This document shows positions 23,162-30,675 of a DNA stretch of 64,000 nucleotides, one piece after another. Within the stretch, counting starts at the first letter, position 1. Each line of letters starts with the position of its first letter. The notes under the pieces are model-generated. The model had not been told where the DNA came from. It saw nothing but the letters and a program-made list of their open reading frames with translations, and searched no databases. Source of the stretch: Roseburia_C sp031555935 (GTDB taxonomy: Bacteria > Bacillota > Clostridia > Lachnospirales > Lachnospiraceae); NCBI GenBank assembly GCA_031555935.1, contig JAVBTX010000027.1:1-64000 (forward strand), given 5' to 3'. The position numbers and the translations under genes are program-made.

Positions 23162-24091
23162 CTATTCAAACAGAGGGGTCGATAAATATCGCTCACCAGT
23201 ATCTGGCAGCACAACAACGATTGTCTTGCCCTTATTCTCGTCTCGTTTTGCCACTGCTACTGCCGCGGACAGCGCCGCCCCAGAAGATATACCAACCAAA
23301 AGACCTTGTTCTCTGGCAATCAGCCTTGCATACTCATAAGCCTCTGAATCAGCCACAGTAAGTATTTCATCGAAAATGTCACGATTTAGCACCTGCGGTA
23401 CAAAGTTAGCGCCGATTCCCTGAATGCCATGAGGACCAGCAACTCCGGTTGATAACAATGGTGATGTTTTAGGCTCCACCGCACAGACCTTAATCGCTTC
23501 ATTCTGCTCTTTTAAATAGCGTCCAGTTCCCGTCAGAGTTCCACCAGTTCCCACACCAGCTACCAGGATATCCACACCGCCCTCGGTATCAGCCCATATT
23601 TCTGGTCCGGTGCTACGATAATGCGCATTGGCGTTGGCCGGATTTTCAAACTGACCCGGAATATAGGCGTCTGGTATTTCTGCTCGTAGCTCGTTGGCTT
23701 TTTCAATCGAGCCTGCCATCCCCTTCGCAGCTTTGGTCAACACCACCTCGGCACCATACCCTTTTAACAGCTTCTGCCGTTCAATACTCATCGTTTCCGG
23801 CATCACAAAAATGGTTCGATAACCCCGCTGTGCAGCAATTGCCGCCAAACCAATACCGGTATTGCCACTCGTCGGTTCTATTATTGTTGCCCCCGCTTTA
23901 AGCAGTCCCCTTTCCTCGGCATCCTCAATCATTGCCTTGGCCACGCGGTCCTTAACACTGCCGGCCGGATTAAAATATTCTAATTTCAACAAAATCTTCG
24001 CTTCTAAATTTAATGCCTTTTCAATTTTAACCGCCTCAAGCAAAGGTGTATGCCCGATTAACTGCGTGATATCTGTAAATACCTTTTTCAT
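23162..24091 (-). CDS. cysK: Cysteine synthase A (O-acetylserine sulfhydrylase)
   Basis: Makes cysteine from O-acetylserine and sulfide, using PLP. The 309-aa protein is of normal length and has the PLP lysine in NPAGSVKDRVAKAM, the substrate loop EPTSGNTGIGLA, the phosphate cradle GVGTGGTLTGTGRYLK and the C-terminal GISSGAAL and VVVLPDTGERYLSTPLF. I use ATG at 24091; a GTG two codons earlier is an alternative, and the nearest purine-rich site is GAGAGATGAG. No serine acetyltransferase gene is adjacent. A terminator lies between it and efp. Confidence 0.96.
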   Translation of the reverse strand: MKKVFTDITQLIGHTPLLEAVKIEKALNLEAKILLKLEYFNPAGSVKDRVAKAMIEDAEERGLLKAGATIIEPTSGNTGIGLAAIAAQRGYRTIFVMPETMSIERQKLLKGYGAEVVLTKAAKGMAGSIEKANELRAEIPDAYIPGQFENPANANAHYRSTGPEIWADTEGGVDILVAGVGTGGTLTGTGRYLKEQNEAIKVCAVEPKTSPLLSTGVAGPHGIQGIGANFVPQVLNRDIFDEILTVADSEAYEYARLIAREQGLLVGISSGAALSAAVAVAKRDENKGKTIVVVLPDTGERYLSTPLFE

Positions 24092-24114
24092 ATTCACTCA
24101 TCTCTCTTTCATTT

Positions 24115-24149
24115 GAAAAAAGAGACTCAAAACGCTTGTTTTGAATCTC
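24115..24149 (-). terminator. Terminator after efp
   Basis: On the minus strand GAGATTCAAAAC pairs with GTTTTGAGTCTC (one G-U) around a 4-base loop and is followed by TTTTTTC. It lies 22 bases after the efp stop and just before cysK. Confidence 0.9.
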
Positions 24150-24171
24150 CCTTCCAACATTTACATTACGA

Positions 24172-24729
24172 TTAAACTCTGGAGAGATATTCTCCGGTTC
24201 TTGTGTCAATCTTAATTACGTCATCCTGCTCTACGAACAGTGGTACATACACGGTTGCTCCGGTTTCTACGATGGCCGGCTTGGTTGCGCCCTGTGCGGT
24301 ATCACCTTTGAAGCCTGGCTCCGTCTCAGTAATCTGCAATTCTACAAACAATGGTGGCTCAATTGCGAACACATTGCCATTATGAGAACAGATTTTAACC
24401 ATCTCATTTTCTTTTACAAATTTTAAAGTATCACCGATTGATGCTTCATCTAATGCAATCTGCTCATAGTTCTCAACATCCATGAAGTGGAATAGGTCGC
24501 CATCTGAATACAGATACTGCATGTCCTTTCTGTCGATACGAGCCTGTGGACATTTTTCGGTCGGACGGAATGTTTTTTCAATCACACCGCCATTCTTAAT
24601 ATTTTTTAATTTTGTTCTTACGAAAGCAGCACCTTTTCCTGGTTTTACGTGCTGAAACTCGATTATCTGAAATATATTACCTTCAAATTCGATTGTTATT
24701 CCATTTCTGAAATCTCCTGCTGAAATCAT
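24172..24729 (-). CDS. efp: Elongation factor P
   Basis: A 185-aa translation factor that relieves ribosomes stalled on polyproline. It has the three beta-barrel domains of the family: residues 1-64 with the exposed loop HVKPGKGAAFVRTKLKN, whose Lys in GKG occupies the position that is modified in many species, and a C-terminal OB domain ending TGATVYVPLFVEQDDVIKID. The start at 24729 has AAGGAGG eight bases upstream; an ATG 15 codons earlier has none. A sigma-A promoter lies at 24783-24811, and a terminator follows, so efp is probably monocistronic. Confidence 0.97.
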   Translation of the reverse strand: MISAGDFRNGITIEFEGNIFQIIEFQHVKPGKGAAFVRTKLKNIKNGGVIEKTFRPTEKCPQARIDRKDMQYLYSDGDLFHFMDVENYEQIALDEASIGDTLKFVKENEMVKICSHNGNVFAIEPPLFVELQITETEPGFKGDTAQGATKPAIVETGATVYVPLFVEQDDVIKIDTRTGEYLSRV

Positions 24730-24782
24730 TCGATATTCCTCCTTAGATTCTGTCTGGGAAATTTTATACCCCACTTCACATT

Positions 24783-24811
24783 ATTTTATAATAAATATGC
24801 ACATATTTCAA
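24783..24811 (-). promoter_or_regulatory. Promoter of efp
   Basis: On the minus strand TTGAAA (24811-24806), a 17-base spacer and TAAAAT (24788-24783) lie about 55 bases before the efp start. Confidence 0.75.
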
Positions 24812-24823
24812 CCTTTTTTTGTT

Positions 24824-25771
24824 CTATATGCTCAGACCGTATGTTTCCGGGCATCCCAGCATAATATTTAAGCACTGAATCGCTGCTCCAGAAGCCCCTT
24901 TTCCGAGGTTATCGAACTGCGCCGAAACCACCATTCGTTCTTCATTTCCGGTGATATAAAGTGATAATCCATCCCAGCCGCTGCAAGCATTGCCGCTTAA
25001 AAATCCCTGCACTTTTTCTTCCGCACCGAAATCTTTCACCTGAACAAATGGTTCGTTTTTGTAATAGTCCACAAATATTGAATGTAAATCCTGTGGATTT
25101 TCCACGCCGCTTAACATTTCTCCATAAAATGGTACCGAAACTACCATTCCGCTGTAATAATCCGCAATAATCGGCGAGAACAGTGGTTCTCTCGTAAGTC
25201 CGGTGATTGCTTTCATTTCTTTTAAATGCTTGTGCTGCTGGCTTAGCGCATATTCTCTTGGCGCACTATAGGAATCCGGTCGGTCTGCATCCTCATAATC
25301 GGCAATTACGCCTTTTCCGGCACCACTGTAACCGGTGATGGATAAACTGCTGACTGGATAATCCTTTGGCAATATTCCTTTTGCAATCATTGGATAGACA
25401 ATCGAAATAAATCCCGTCGCATGACAGCCCGGAACGGCAATTCGTTTGCCATGTGCAATTGCGGTGCGGTATTCGCCGGATAATTCCGGAAAACCATACA
25501 CCCAATCCGCATTGGTCCGGTGTGCAGTTGAGGTATCAATAATTTTGACATTTTCATTCTCAACCAATGAAACCGATTCCTTCGCCGCCACATCCGGCAG
25601 ACACAAAAAGGTGATATCGGATTCGTTGATTAATCTTTTTCGTTCCGCCGCATCCTTACGCAGCTCCGGTGCTATCTTTAGCAGTTCAATGTCCGAACGC
25701 ACAGCAAAACGCTCGTGAATGCGCAGTCCGGTCGTTCCCTCACTGCCGTCAATAAATATTTTTGTCTTCAT
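24824..25771 (-). CDS. argC: N-acetyl-gamma-glutamyl-phosphate reductase, short (type 2) form
   Basis: Reduces N-acetyl-glutamyl phosphate with NADPH to the semialdehyde in arginine synthesis. The 315-aa protein is of the shorter type 2 form. It has the nucleotide loop IFIDGSEGTTGLRIHERF, TFLCLPDVAAKES, IIDTSTAHR, WVYGFPEL, and the catalytic cysteine in AVPGCHATGFIS. It starts four bases after rpiB. No other arg gene is in the window, which suggests the pathway genes are dispersed. Confidence 0.95.
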   Translation of the reverse strand: MKTKIFIDGSEGTTGLRIHERFAVRSDIELLKIAPELRKDAAERKRLINESDITFLCLPDVAAKESVSLVENENVKIIDTSTAHRTNADWVYGFPELSGEYRTAIAHGKRIAVPGCHATGFISIVYPMIAKGILPKDYPVSSLSITGYSGAGKGVIADYEDADRPDSYSAPREYALSQQHKHLKEMKAITGLTREPLFSPIIADYYSGMVVSVPFYGEMLSGVENPQDLHSIFVDYYKNEPFVQVKDFGAEEKVQGFLSGNACSGWDGLSLYITGNEERMVVSAQFDNLGKGASGAAIQCLNIMLGCPETYGLSI

Positions 25772-25775
25772 ATTA

Positions 25776-26222
25776 TTAGTCCTCTTCTACTTCGATTGCA
25801 TGTATCATATCTATTCGGTCCTGATGTCTGCCACCCTGGAACTCAGCCGTTAAATACGCTTTGACAATATCTTTTGCCAGCTCGACACCTACAATCCGCT
25901 CGCCAAACGCAATAATATTGGCATTGTTATGTTCTTTGACCAAACGTGCAGTGGTTACATCTGAGCAAACTGCTGCCCGAACGCCTCTCACTTTGTTGGC
26001 TGCAATCGAGATTCCCACGCCGGTTCCACAAATCAAAATGCCGCAGTCCACTTCATCATTTGCCACTGCATGACCGACTTTCTCGCCATATTCGGGATAG
26101 TTGCAGCTTTCAACTACATCAATTCCGTAATTTATAACCTCATGGCCTAACGATTCAACATATTTCTTTATTTCCTGCTTCATGACTACTGCCGCATGAT
26201 CATTTCCAATTGCAATCTTCAT
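25776..26222 (-). CDS. rpiB: Ribose-5-phosphate isomerase B
   Basis: Interconverts ribose 5-phosphate and ribulose 5-phosphate in the pentose phosphate pathway. The 148-aa protein has KIAIGNDHAAVVMKQEI at the start and the active-site region CGILICGTGVGISIAANKVRGVRA, including the catalytic Cys. It ends GGRHQDRIDMIHAIE. The ATG overlaps the yqeG stop by one base (TAATG), so the two genes are coupled. Confidence 0.95.
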   Translation of the reverse strand: MKIAIGNDHAAVVMKQEIKKYVESLGHEVINYGIDVVESCNYPEYGEKVGHAVANDEVDCGILICGTGVGISIAANKVRGVRAAVCSDVTTARLVKEHNNANIIAFGERIVGVELAKDIVKAYLTAEFQGGRHQDRIDMIHAIEVEED

Positions 26223-26734
26223 TACATATTTCCTTCTTTCTTTAATTTTCTGCGATAAAAGAATAAAACCACTTTTTCCAAATATCGTTTCAAGACGATT
26301 TGAATTTCTTCCTTCGGATGGATTGGTTTCACCAAAAATGTGCGAATTCCGACCCGATTCGCACCATAGATGTCGGTAAAAATCTGGTCCCCGACAAATA
26401 AGGTCGTGTCAACATTTGTTTTCATCAGTTCCATCGCCTTCAGGTAATTGCGGCCGGATGGTTTCCCGGCTTTGAAAATATAGTTAACCTGTACTTCATC
26501 ATTAAACATTTTCACTCGTGGCTCTTTGTTATTTGAAAGTAGCATGCACGTATAACCCAGCTCTTTCAACTTGGCAAACAGCGCCTTCGCCCGCTCGTCT
26601 GCTGGTGCGCCGTGCGGCACAAGAGTATTATCAACATCAAAGATGACACCACGGTAACCACTTTGATAGAGACGTTCAAAATCTATTTCATAAGTCGAGT
26701 TCACATACTCGCCTGGATATAATTCAGAAAACAT
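26222..26734 (-). CDS. yqeG: YqeG-family HAD phosphatase (class IIIA)
   Basis: A 170-aa HAD-fold phosphatase. Motif I reads GVIFDVDNTLVPHGAP (nucleophile and acid Asp), motif II TCMLLSNNKE, motif III is the Lys in FKAGKPSGRNYLKAM, and motif IV VGDQIFTDIYGANRVG. Relatives include YqeG of Bacillus and mitochondrial PGP phosphatase Gep4, so phosphatidylglycerophosphate phosphatase is possible but not shown. I use ATG 26734, preceded six bases upstream by GGAGG; an ATG eight codons earlier spans that site. It is first in the yqeG-rpiB-argC run. Confidence 0.92.
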   Translation of the reverse strand: MFSELYPGEYVNSTYEIDFERLYQSGYRGVIFDVDNTLVPHGAPADERAKALFAKLKELGYTCMLLSNNKEPRVKMFNDEVQVNYIFKAGKPSGRNYLKAMELMKTNVDTTLFVGDQIFTDIYGANRVGIRTFLVKPIHPKEEIQIVLKRYLEKVVLFFYRRKLKKEGNM

Positions 26735-26779
26735 TGGATTCCTCCGATGCAAGTTCATTTGCTTGCTTTTTTATTTGCT

Positions 26780-27319
26780 TTATTTAATTAAGGCAGATAT
26801 CTGCTTAAAATGTGGCGAATTGGCACCACCAATTAACTCAAACAATAGGGATTCCATCGTTGTAATCAGTGCCCCCTCCATTGCCGCCCGTTTTACTGCC
26901 ATTTCCTTGTCATGCAAATCACGGGAGGATACACAATCTTCAACTAAAATTGGCTGGTAGCCGGCCTCTGTCAAATCCATAATTGTCTGCAACACACAGA
27001 CATGCGCTTCGATGCCGCAGATAATGACATTTGGGCGGCCGCTTTCCAACTCCTTTTGAACCTCTGGAACTTCACAGGCACTAAATGCTTTTTTATCAAA
27101 ATATTTTTCAGAGCCAATTGCTTCGCAAATCTCCGGCACGTTTAGACCTAATCCTTTGGCATATTGAGTAGTCAATGTGATTGGAATTTCTAACTCCCGC
27201 AATCCTTTTATCAAAGTTACAGTCTTCTTAAGCAATGCTTCCTTCTCAGCCATTGCCGGCAATAATTTTTCTTGATAGTCAATTACGATACATCTTGTAT
27301 CCTCTGCTAATATTCTCAT
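26780..27319 (-). CDS. Isochorismatase-family cysteine hydrolase
   Basis: A 179-aa alpha/beta hydrolase of the isochorismatase/nicotinamidase superfamily. The triad is visible: Asp in CIVIDYQEKLLPAM, Lys in GSEKYFDKKAFSAC, and Cys in GIEAHVCVLQTIMDL, with the cis-peptide region IICGIE before the Cys. The substrate is unknown; close relatives are called YcaC- or nicotinamidase-like. I start at 27319 (MRILAED), with GGAG eight bases upstream; the longer frame runs through promoter and terminator sequence. Confidence 0.88.
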   Translation of the reverse strand: MRILAEDTRCIVIDYQEKLLPAMAEKEALLKKTVTLIKGLRELEIPITLTTQYAKGLGLNVPEICEAIGSEKYFDKKAFSACEVPEVQKELESGRPNVIICGIEAHVCVLQTIMDLTEAGYQPILVEDCVSSRDLHDKEMAVKRAAMEGALITTMESLLFELIGGANSPHFKQISALIK

Positions 27320-27361
27320 GTTTAATTCTCCACTTCTGATTGGTTTGCTTATCTGCATTAT

Positions 27362-27389
27362 ATTATAACAAAACTTGTCCATCTTGCAA
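27362..27389 (-). promoter_or_regulatory. Promoter of the isochorismatase-like gene
   Basis: On the minus strand TTGCAA (27389-27384), a 16-base spacer and TATAAT (27367-27362) with a TG one base upstream (extended -10). Confidence 0.7.
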
Positions 27390-27410
27390 GTAGCTTTATA
27401 GGCGATGCAT

Positions 27411-27456
27411 AAAAATAGAGGATATTCATCCGTCATTCCAACGTTTGAATACCCTC
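27411..27456 (-). terminator. Terminator after the orphan sigma-28-type gene
   Basis: On the minus strand GAGGGTATTCA pairs with TGAATATCCTC (one mismatch) around a 17-base loop, followed by TATTTTTATG. It lies 20 bases after the stop codon. Confidence 0.75.
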
Positions 27457-27475
27457 GATATCTCATTTAAATTTT

Positions 27476-27880
27476 TTACAATGTAAAATTCTCAACCGCC
27501 CGGGCTGTTGATGCTCCGGTATTATTTGCTGCATTCACCGCACCTTGCGCCTGGCTCTCGCCAATGAAGAACTGATACTGCTGAAGGACCTGGTCTTTTT
27601 GCATCTCAGAAATGGCTTTGGTCACATCCAAATCACGAATGTCACTGTCCGCGCCCTTCAAATCATAGATGGCATCCGACTGATACTGCTCGGCAAAGTC
27701 ATAGGCGGTAAAATTACGGTCGTCGTTTTTCACTTCCACGTTGATGTTCATTAACTCTTGTGGCTGTGACTTAACTTCTTCCGCTACCGGCACACTCTGC
27801 TGTGGCTTAGCAGCTTCATTTATCTTTATGCTGTTGTAATCGTAAAAACCTGAATAATTTTGTATTCCGGATATATTCAT
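27476..27880 (-). CDS. Protein of unknown function behind a sigma-28-type promoter
   Basis: A 134-aa soluble, acidic protein that I do not recognise. It opens MNISGIQNYSGFYDYNSIKI, has a Pro/Gln/Val linker at about 28-50 and a helical part with FAEQYQSDAIYDLKGADSD and AISEMQKDQVLQQYQFFIGE, and ends in an Ala/Asn-rich tail finishing ENFTL. There is no signal peptide or membrane span. The ATG at 27880 follows AAAGGA by 11 bases; a GTG three codons earlier is too near that site. The gene has its own promoter of flagellar type and its own terminator, so it is a monocistronic unit. Role in motility is an inference from the promoter only. Confidence 0.75.
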   Translation of the reverse strand: MNISGIQNYSGFYDYNSIKINEAAKPQQSVPVAEEVKSQPQELMNINVEVKNDDRNFTAYDFAEQYQSDAIYDLKGADSDIRDLDVTKAISEMQKDQVLQQYQFFIGESQAQGAVNAANNTGASTARAVENFTL

Positions 27881-27931
27881 AGCGATCACATTCCTTTACT
27901 GGTTACATTTATCTGAGTGTTTACATATTTA

Positions 27932-27958
27932 TTATCGGGCGATATGTAAAATTACTTA
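27932..27958 (-). promoter_or_regulatory. Sigma-28 (SigD/FliA)-type promoter
   Basis: On the minus strand TAAG (27958-27955), a 15-base spacer and CCCGATAA (27939-27932). The consensus is TAAA-N15-GCCGATAT/A, so ten of twelve positions agree and the spacing is exact. It lies about 50 bases before the orphan gene. No sigma-A alternative of similar quality is visible. Confidence 0.6.
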
Positions 27959-27968
27959 ACCCTTTTTT

Positions 27969-28421
27969 TTATTTATCTAACATTTTTTTCAATTCGTTCA
28001 TAAACGTATTGACATCCTTGAACTCACGGTATACCGATGCAAACCGGACATAAGCAACTGCTTCTAAGTCTTTGAGCTTATCCATCACAATTTCACCAAT
28101 CTCGGTGCTTGGGATTTCTTTTTCTTCCCGGTTAAAGATTTCGGTCTCGACTTCATCAATTAACTGGTTTAACTGATTTGCTGATACTGGACGCTTATGA
28201 CAGGCGCGCAATACCCCTGCTTCTATTTTCGAACGATCATACTGTTCACGATTGTTATCTTTTTTTATTACAATAAGCGGTATGGTTTCGATTTTCTCAT
28301 AGGTCGTAAACCGTTTTCCGCAATCATCACATAATCTTCTTCGACGAATGGAATTATTATCATCTGCTGGTCTCGAATCAATGACTCTAGTATTCTCACT
28401 GCTGCAAAATGGACACTTCAT
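27969..28421 (-). CDS. nrdR: Transcriptional repressor NrdR
   Basis: Represses ribonucleotide reductase genes according to ATP/dATP level. The 150-aa protein starts with the zinc ribbon CPFCSSENTRVIDSRPADD..CDDCGKRFTTYE (four Cys) and continues with the ATP-cone domain (VIKKDNNREQYDRSKI, IEAGVLRACHKRPVS, VAYVRFASVYREF). I start at 28421 (MKCPFC), as in the family; the upstream frame runs through the leader. The leader has two small hairpins, a consensus promoter at 28532-28560 and two NrdR boxes directly upstream of it, so the gene probably controls itself. Confidence 0.96.
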   Translation of the reverse strand: MKCPFCSSENTRVIDSRPADDNNSIRRRRLCDDCGKRFTTYEKIETIPLIVIKKDNNREQYDRSKIEAGVLRACHKRPVSANQLNQLIDEVETEIFNREEKEIPSTEIGEIVMDKLKDLEAVAYVRFASVYREFKDVNTFMNELKKMLDK

Positions 28422-28435
28422 CTTTATACTCATCC

Positions 28436-28488
28436 GCGCGTTGCGACGCGCACTCATATCAATCGTTGAACACGCATTTTTGTTCAAC
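28436..28488 (-). promoter_or_regulatory. Two hairpins in the nrdR leader
   Basis: GCGCGT/ACGCGC (28436-28451, 4-base loop) and GTTGAACA/TGTTCAAC (28465-28488, 8-base loop) are perfect inverted repeats in the transcribed leader. The first ends only a few bases before the weak ribosome site GGATGAG, so it could influence translation. No U-tract follows either. Confidence 0.45.
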
Positions 28489-28531
28489 ATTTTCCCTATC
28501 TTACGATATAGTACCGCACATTTTCCATTTC

Positions 28532-28560
28532 AGTATACAATTTTGCTACGTTTCTGTCAA
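28532..28560 (-). promoter_or_regulatory. Promoter of nrdR
   Basis: On the minus strand TTGACA (28560-28555), a 17-base spacer and TATACT (28537-28532): a perfect -35 box and a near-perfect -10 box, about 110 bases before the ATG. Confidence 0.85.
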
Positions 28561-28569
28561 CAAATTTAG

Positions 28570-28585
28570 ACACATTATGTTATGT
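28570..28585. promoter_or_regulatory. NrdR box, proximal
   Basis: ACACATTATGTTATGT agrees with the NrdR box consensus acaCwAtATaTwGtgt at 13 of 16 positions. It lies ten bases upstream of the nrdR -35 box and exactly 31 bases from the second box. Confidence 0.65.
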
Positions 28586-28600
28586 TTTCACAAAATCCGA

Positions 28601-28616
28601 ACACAAGATAATGTGT
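28601..28616. promoter_or_regulatory. NrdR box, distal
   Basis: ACACAAGATAATGTGT agrees with the consensus at 14 of 16 positions. The 15-base linker to the proximal box gives three helical turns, the arrangement known for NrdR operators. Confidence 0.7.
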
Positions 28617-28618
28617 TT

Positions 28619-28873
28619 TTAGTGTTTTATTTTAGCATCCTTGAGACACACATCTACTAAAATTATATCAGGACCGATTCGAATGACCCGATTCCAAGGA
28701 ATACAATACTCTACACTCGGACCAAATAAACCTAAAAAATGGCTGCATTCCGGTACTATCAGTGCCTTTATGCAGCCATCGCATTCATTAAATTCCAAAT
28801 CTGCTACGTTTCCGATACATCTGCAGTCGGCCATGTTAATTACTTCTTTTTCGCATAATTCGCAAAATCGCAT
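28619..28873 (-). CDS. YlmC/YmxH-family sporulation protein (PRC-barrel)
   Basis: An 84-aa PRC-barrel protein of the YlmC/YmxH family: MRFCELCEKEVINMADCRC at the start, LEFNECDGCIKALIVPE, HFLGLFGPSVEYCIPWNRV and IRIGPDIILVDV. It contains seven Cys, more than usual, which may bind metal. In spore formers the gene lies next to nrdR and is expressed in the forespore; that neighbourhood is kept here and supports a spore-forming ancestry. The start at 28873 has GGGAG seven bases upstream. Molecular role unknown. Confidence 0.88.
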   Translation of the reverse strand: MRFCELCEKEVINMADCRCIGNVADLEFNECDGCIKALIVPECSHFLGLFGPSVEYCIPWNRVIRIGPDIILVDVCLKDAKIKH

Positions 28874-28919
28874 CCGTAATCTCCCATACCTGTTACAGTA
28901 TTTTTTATATCATATGCAG

Positions 28920-30020
28920 CTATACATTAAAGCGGAACACAATAATATCGCCGTCCTGAACCACGTATTCCTTTCCTTCCAAACGCACCAATCCCTTTTC
29001 TTTGGCGGCAACCATGCTGCCACATTCCATCAAATGGTTATAAGATACAATTTCAGCCCGGATAAAGCCACGTTCGAAGTCGGTATGTATCTTACCAGCC
29101 GCCTGTGGTGCTTTTGTTCCCCTTGTAATGGTCCATGCTCTCGTCTCATCCTCACCGGAAGTTAAGTAACTAATCAATCCCAACAGGCTGTAGCTAGCTT
29201 TGATTAATTTTTCCAGACCGGATTCTTTTAAGCCTAAGTCCTCTAAGAACATCGATTTTTCTTCATCGGATAGCTCTGCTAACTCCTGCTCAATCTGAGC
29301 GCAGATAACAAATACTTCGCTATGTTCTTTTTCCGCTAGTTCGCGAACGGTTTTAACATGTGGATTCTCACTGCCATCATTTGCTAAATCTTCTTCGCTG
29401 ACATTGGCCGCATAAATAACTGGCTTAGCAGTCAACAGATTATAGGAATCGAACCAGTTTCTTTCGTCCTCATCATCTGAAGGTTCAATTGTCTTGGCCA
29501 TTTCACCCGCTTCTAAATGATTTTTTAGACGCTCTAACAAAGCTTGTTCCTTGGCTAGGGTCTTGTCCATTCGTGCACCCTTGCCAACCTTGGCAATGCG
29601 GCGCTCTAAGATTTCAAGATCGGAGAAAATCAGTTCCAGATTAATTGTTTCGATATCGCGCTCTGGGCTGATATTTCCATCAACATGGACAACGTTGGTA
29701 TCCTCAAAACACCGGACAACATGTACGATGGAATCTACTTCACGAATATTGGCCAGGAACTGGTTGCCTAGTCCTTCACCTTTGCTTGCTCCTTTTACCA
29801 GACCAGCTATATCCACAAATTCAATGACCGCTGGTGTCACTTTTTTTGAGTGATACATGTTTGACAAGGTAGTAATTCTTTCATCTGGCACAGTTACGAT
29901 GCCAACATTTGGGTCAATCGTACAAAATGGGTAGTTGGCTGACTCTGCGCCTGCCTTGGTTAATGAATTAAATAATGTACTTTTTCCTACGTTGGGTAAT
30001 CCCACGATTCCTAGTTTCAT
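28920..30020 (-). CDS. ychF: Redox-regulated ATPase/GTPase YchF (Obg-like)
   Basis: A 366-aa Obg-family P-loop protein that prefers ATP and binds ribosomes. It has KLGIVGLPNVGKSTLFNSLT (G1), the switch region VEFVDIAGLVKGASKGEGLG (G3), the NxxE-type G4 in YAANVSEEDLA rather than NKxD, and a C-terminal TGS domain ending GKEYVVQDGDIIVFRFNV. Length and motifs are normal. The ATG follows the Fic-like gene by one base. Confidence 0.96.
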   Translation of the reverse strand: MKLGIVGLPNVGKSTLFNSLTKAGAESANYPFCTIDPNVGIVTVPDERITTLSNMYHSKKVTPAVIEFVDIAGLVKGASKGEGLGNQFLANIREVDSIVHVVRCFEDTNVVHVDGNISPERDIETINLELIFSDLEILERRIAKVGKGARMDKTLAKEQALLERLKNHLEAGEMAKTIEPSDDEDERNWFDSYNLLTAKPVIYAANVSEEDLANDGSENPHVKTVRELAEKEHSEVFVICAQIEQELAELSDEEKSMFLEDLGLKESGLEKLIKASYSLLGLISYLTSGEDETRAWTITRGTKAPQAAGKIHTDFERGFIRAEIVSYNHLMECGSMVAAKEKGLVRLEGKEYVVQDGDIIVFRFNV

Positions 30021-30021
30021 G

Positions 30022-30657
30022 CTAATCTCCTAATTCTAAAGTTTTTATACATTTTTTCAAACAATCTTTTAGTGGTTGTAGCTCACCTTTTAAGTACCAA
30101 TTATTTAATGTTATATTAAATTCTTCGGCATTCTCTTTTCCAATCGTCAATATTCCTGCTCCGGATTGAATTAGTATTTTACTTGCTACAATGGTCGATG
30201 TTCTCTTATTACCATCCCAAAATAATTGTTGTTTACAAGCATAAGCAAAATATTCCAATGCACGTTCAAGTGGTTCTTTGATTAAATTTATTCGTTCAAG
30301 CTCTTTTAAAACGTCTTCTTGAACTGGTATTGTCGGGATAAATTCACCAACTCCCACCATTCCGGTTCTTAATACCCCCCACTGTAAACTTTCATTTCTT
30401 GACACAAATTCATTTATTTTACAAACATAATCTAGCGTAAGCGGTTCATCAACAGTGTTAATACAATATTTCCAGGCATCACGTAAGTTAAGAACGGTCT
30501 GAATATCATCTACTGTTACACCATTTACGATTGCACCATCGATAATCGTCTGTGTCTGGGGAAATGTTACGTTGCACCCCTCAATGTAAGCGGTATTATA
30601 CACTAATTCCACAAGCGTTTTCTTCGCTAAGAATATATTTTGTTCTCGTGTAATCAT
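30022..30657 (-). CDS. Fic-domain protein with an altered active site
   Basis: A 211-aa Fic-fold protein. The AMP-ylation motif normally reads HPFxxGNGRxxR; here it is QLFWDGNKRTSTIVASK, so the catalytic His is Gln and the second half is DGNKRT as in Doc-like forms. The inhibitory helix motif (S/T)xxxE(G/N) is present near the N terminus in NTAYIEGCN. Without the His, classical AMP transfer is unlikely; the protein may use another chemistry, only bind nucleotide, or be an antitoxin-like member of a Gln-type subgroup. It starts at 30657 with AAGGGAAA upstream and sits between thiN and ychF, an unusual insertion into a housekeeping run. Confidence 0.85.
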   Translation of the reverse strand: MITREQNIFLAKKTLVELVYNTAYIEGCNVTFPQTQTIIDGAIVNGVTVDDIQTVLNLRDAWKYCINTVDEPLTLDYVCKINEFVSRNESLQWGVLRTGMVGVGEFIPTIPVQEDVLKELERINLIKEPLERALEYFAYACKQQLFWDGNKRTSTIVASKILIQSGAGILTIGKENAEEFNITLNNWYLKGELQPLKDCLKKCIKTLELGD

Positions 30658-30675
30658 CGTCACTTTCCCTTCACT

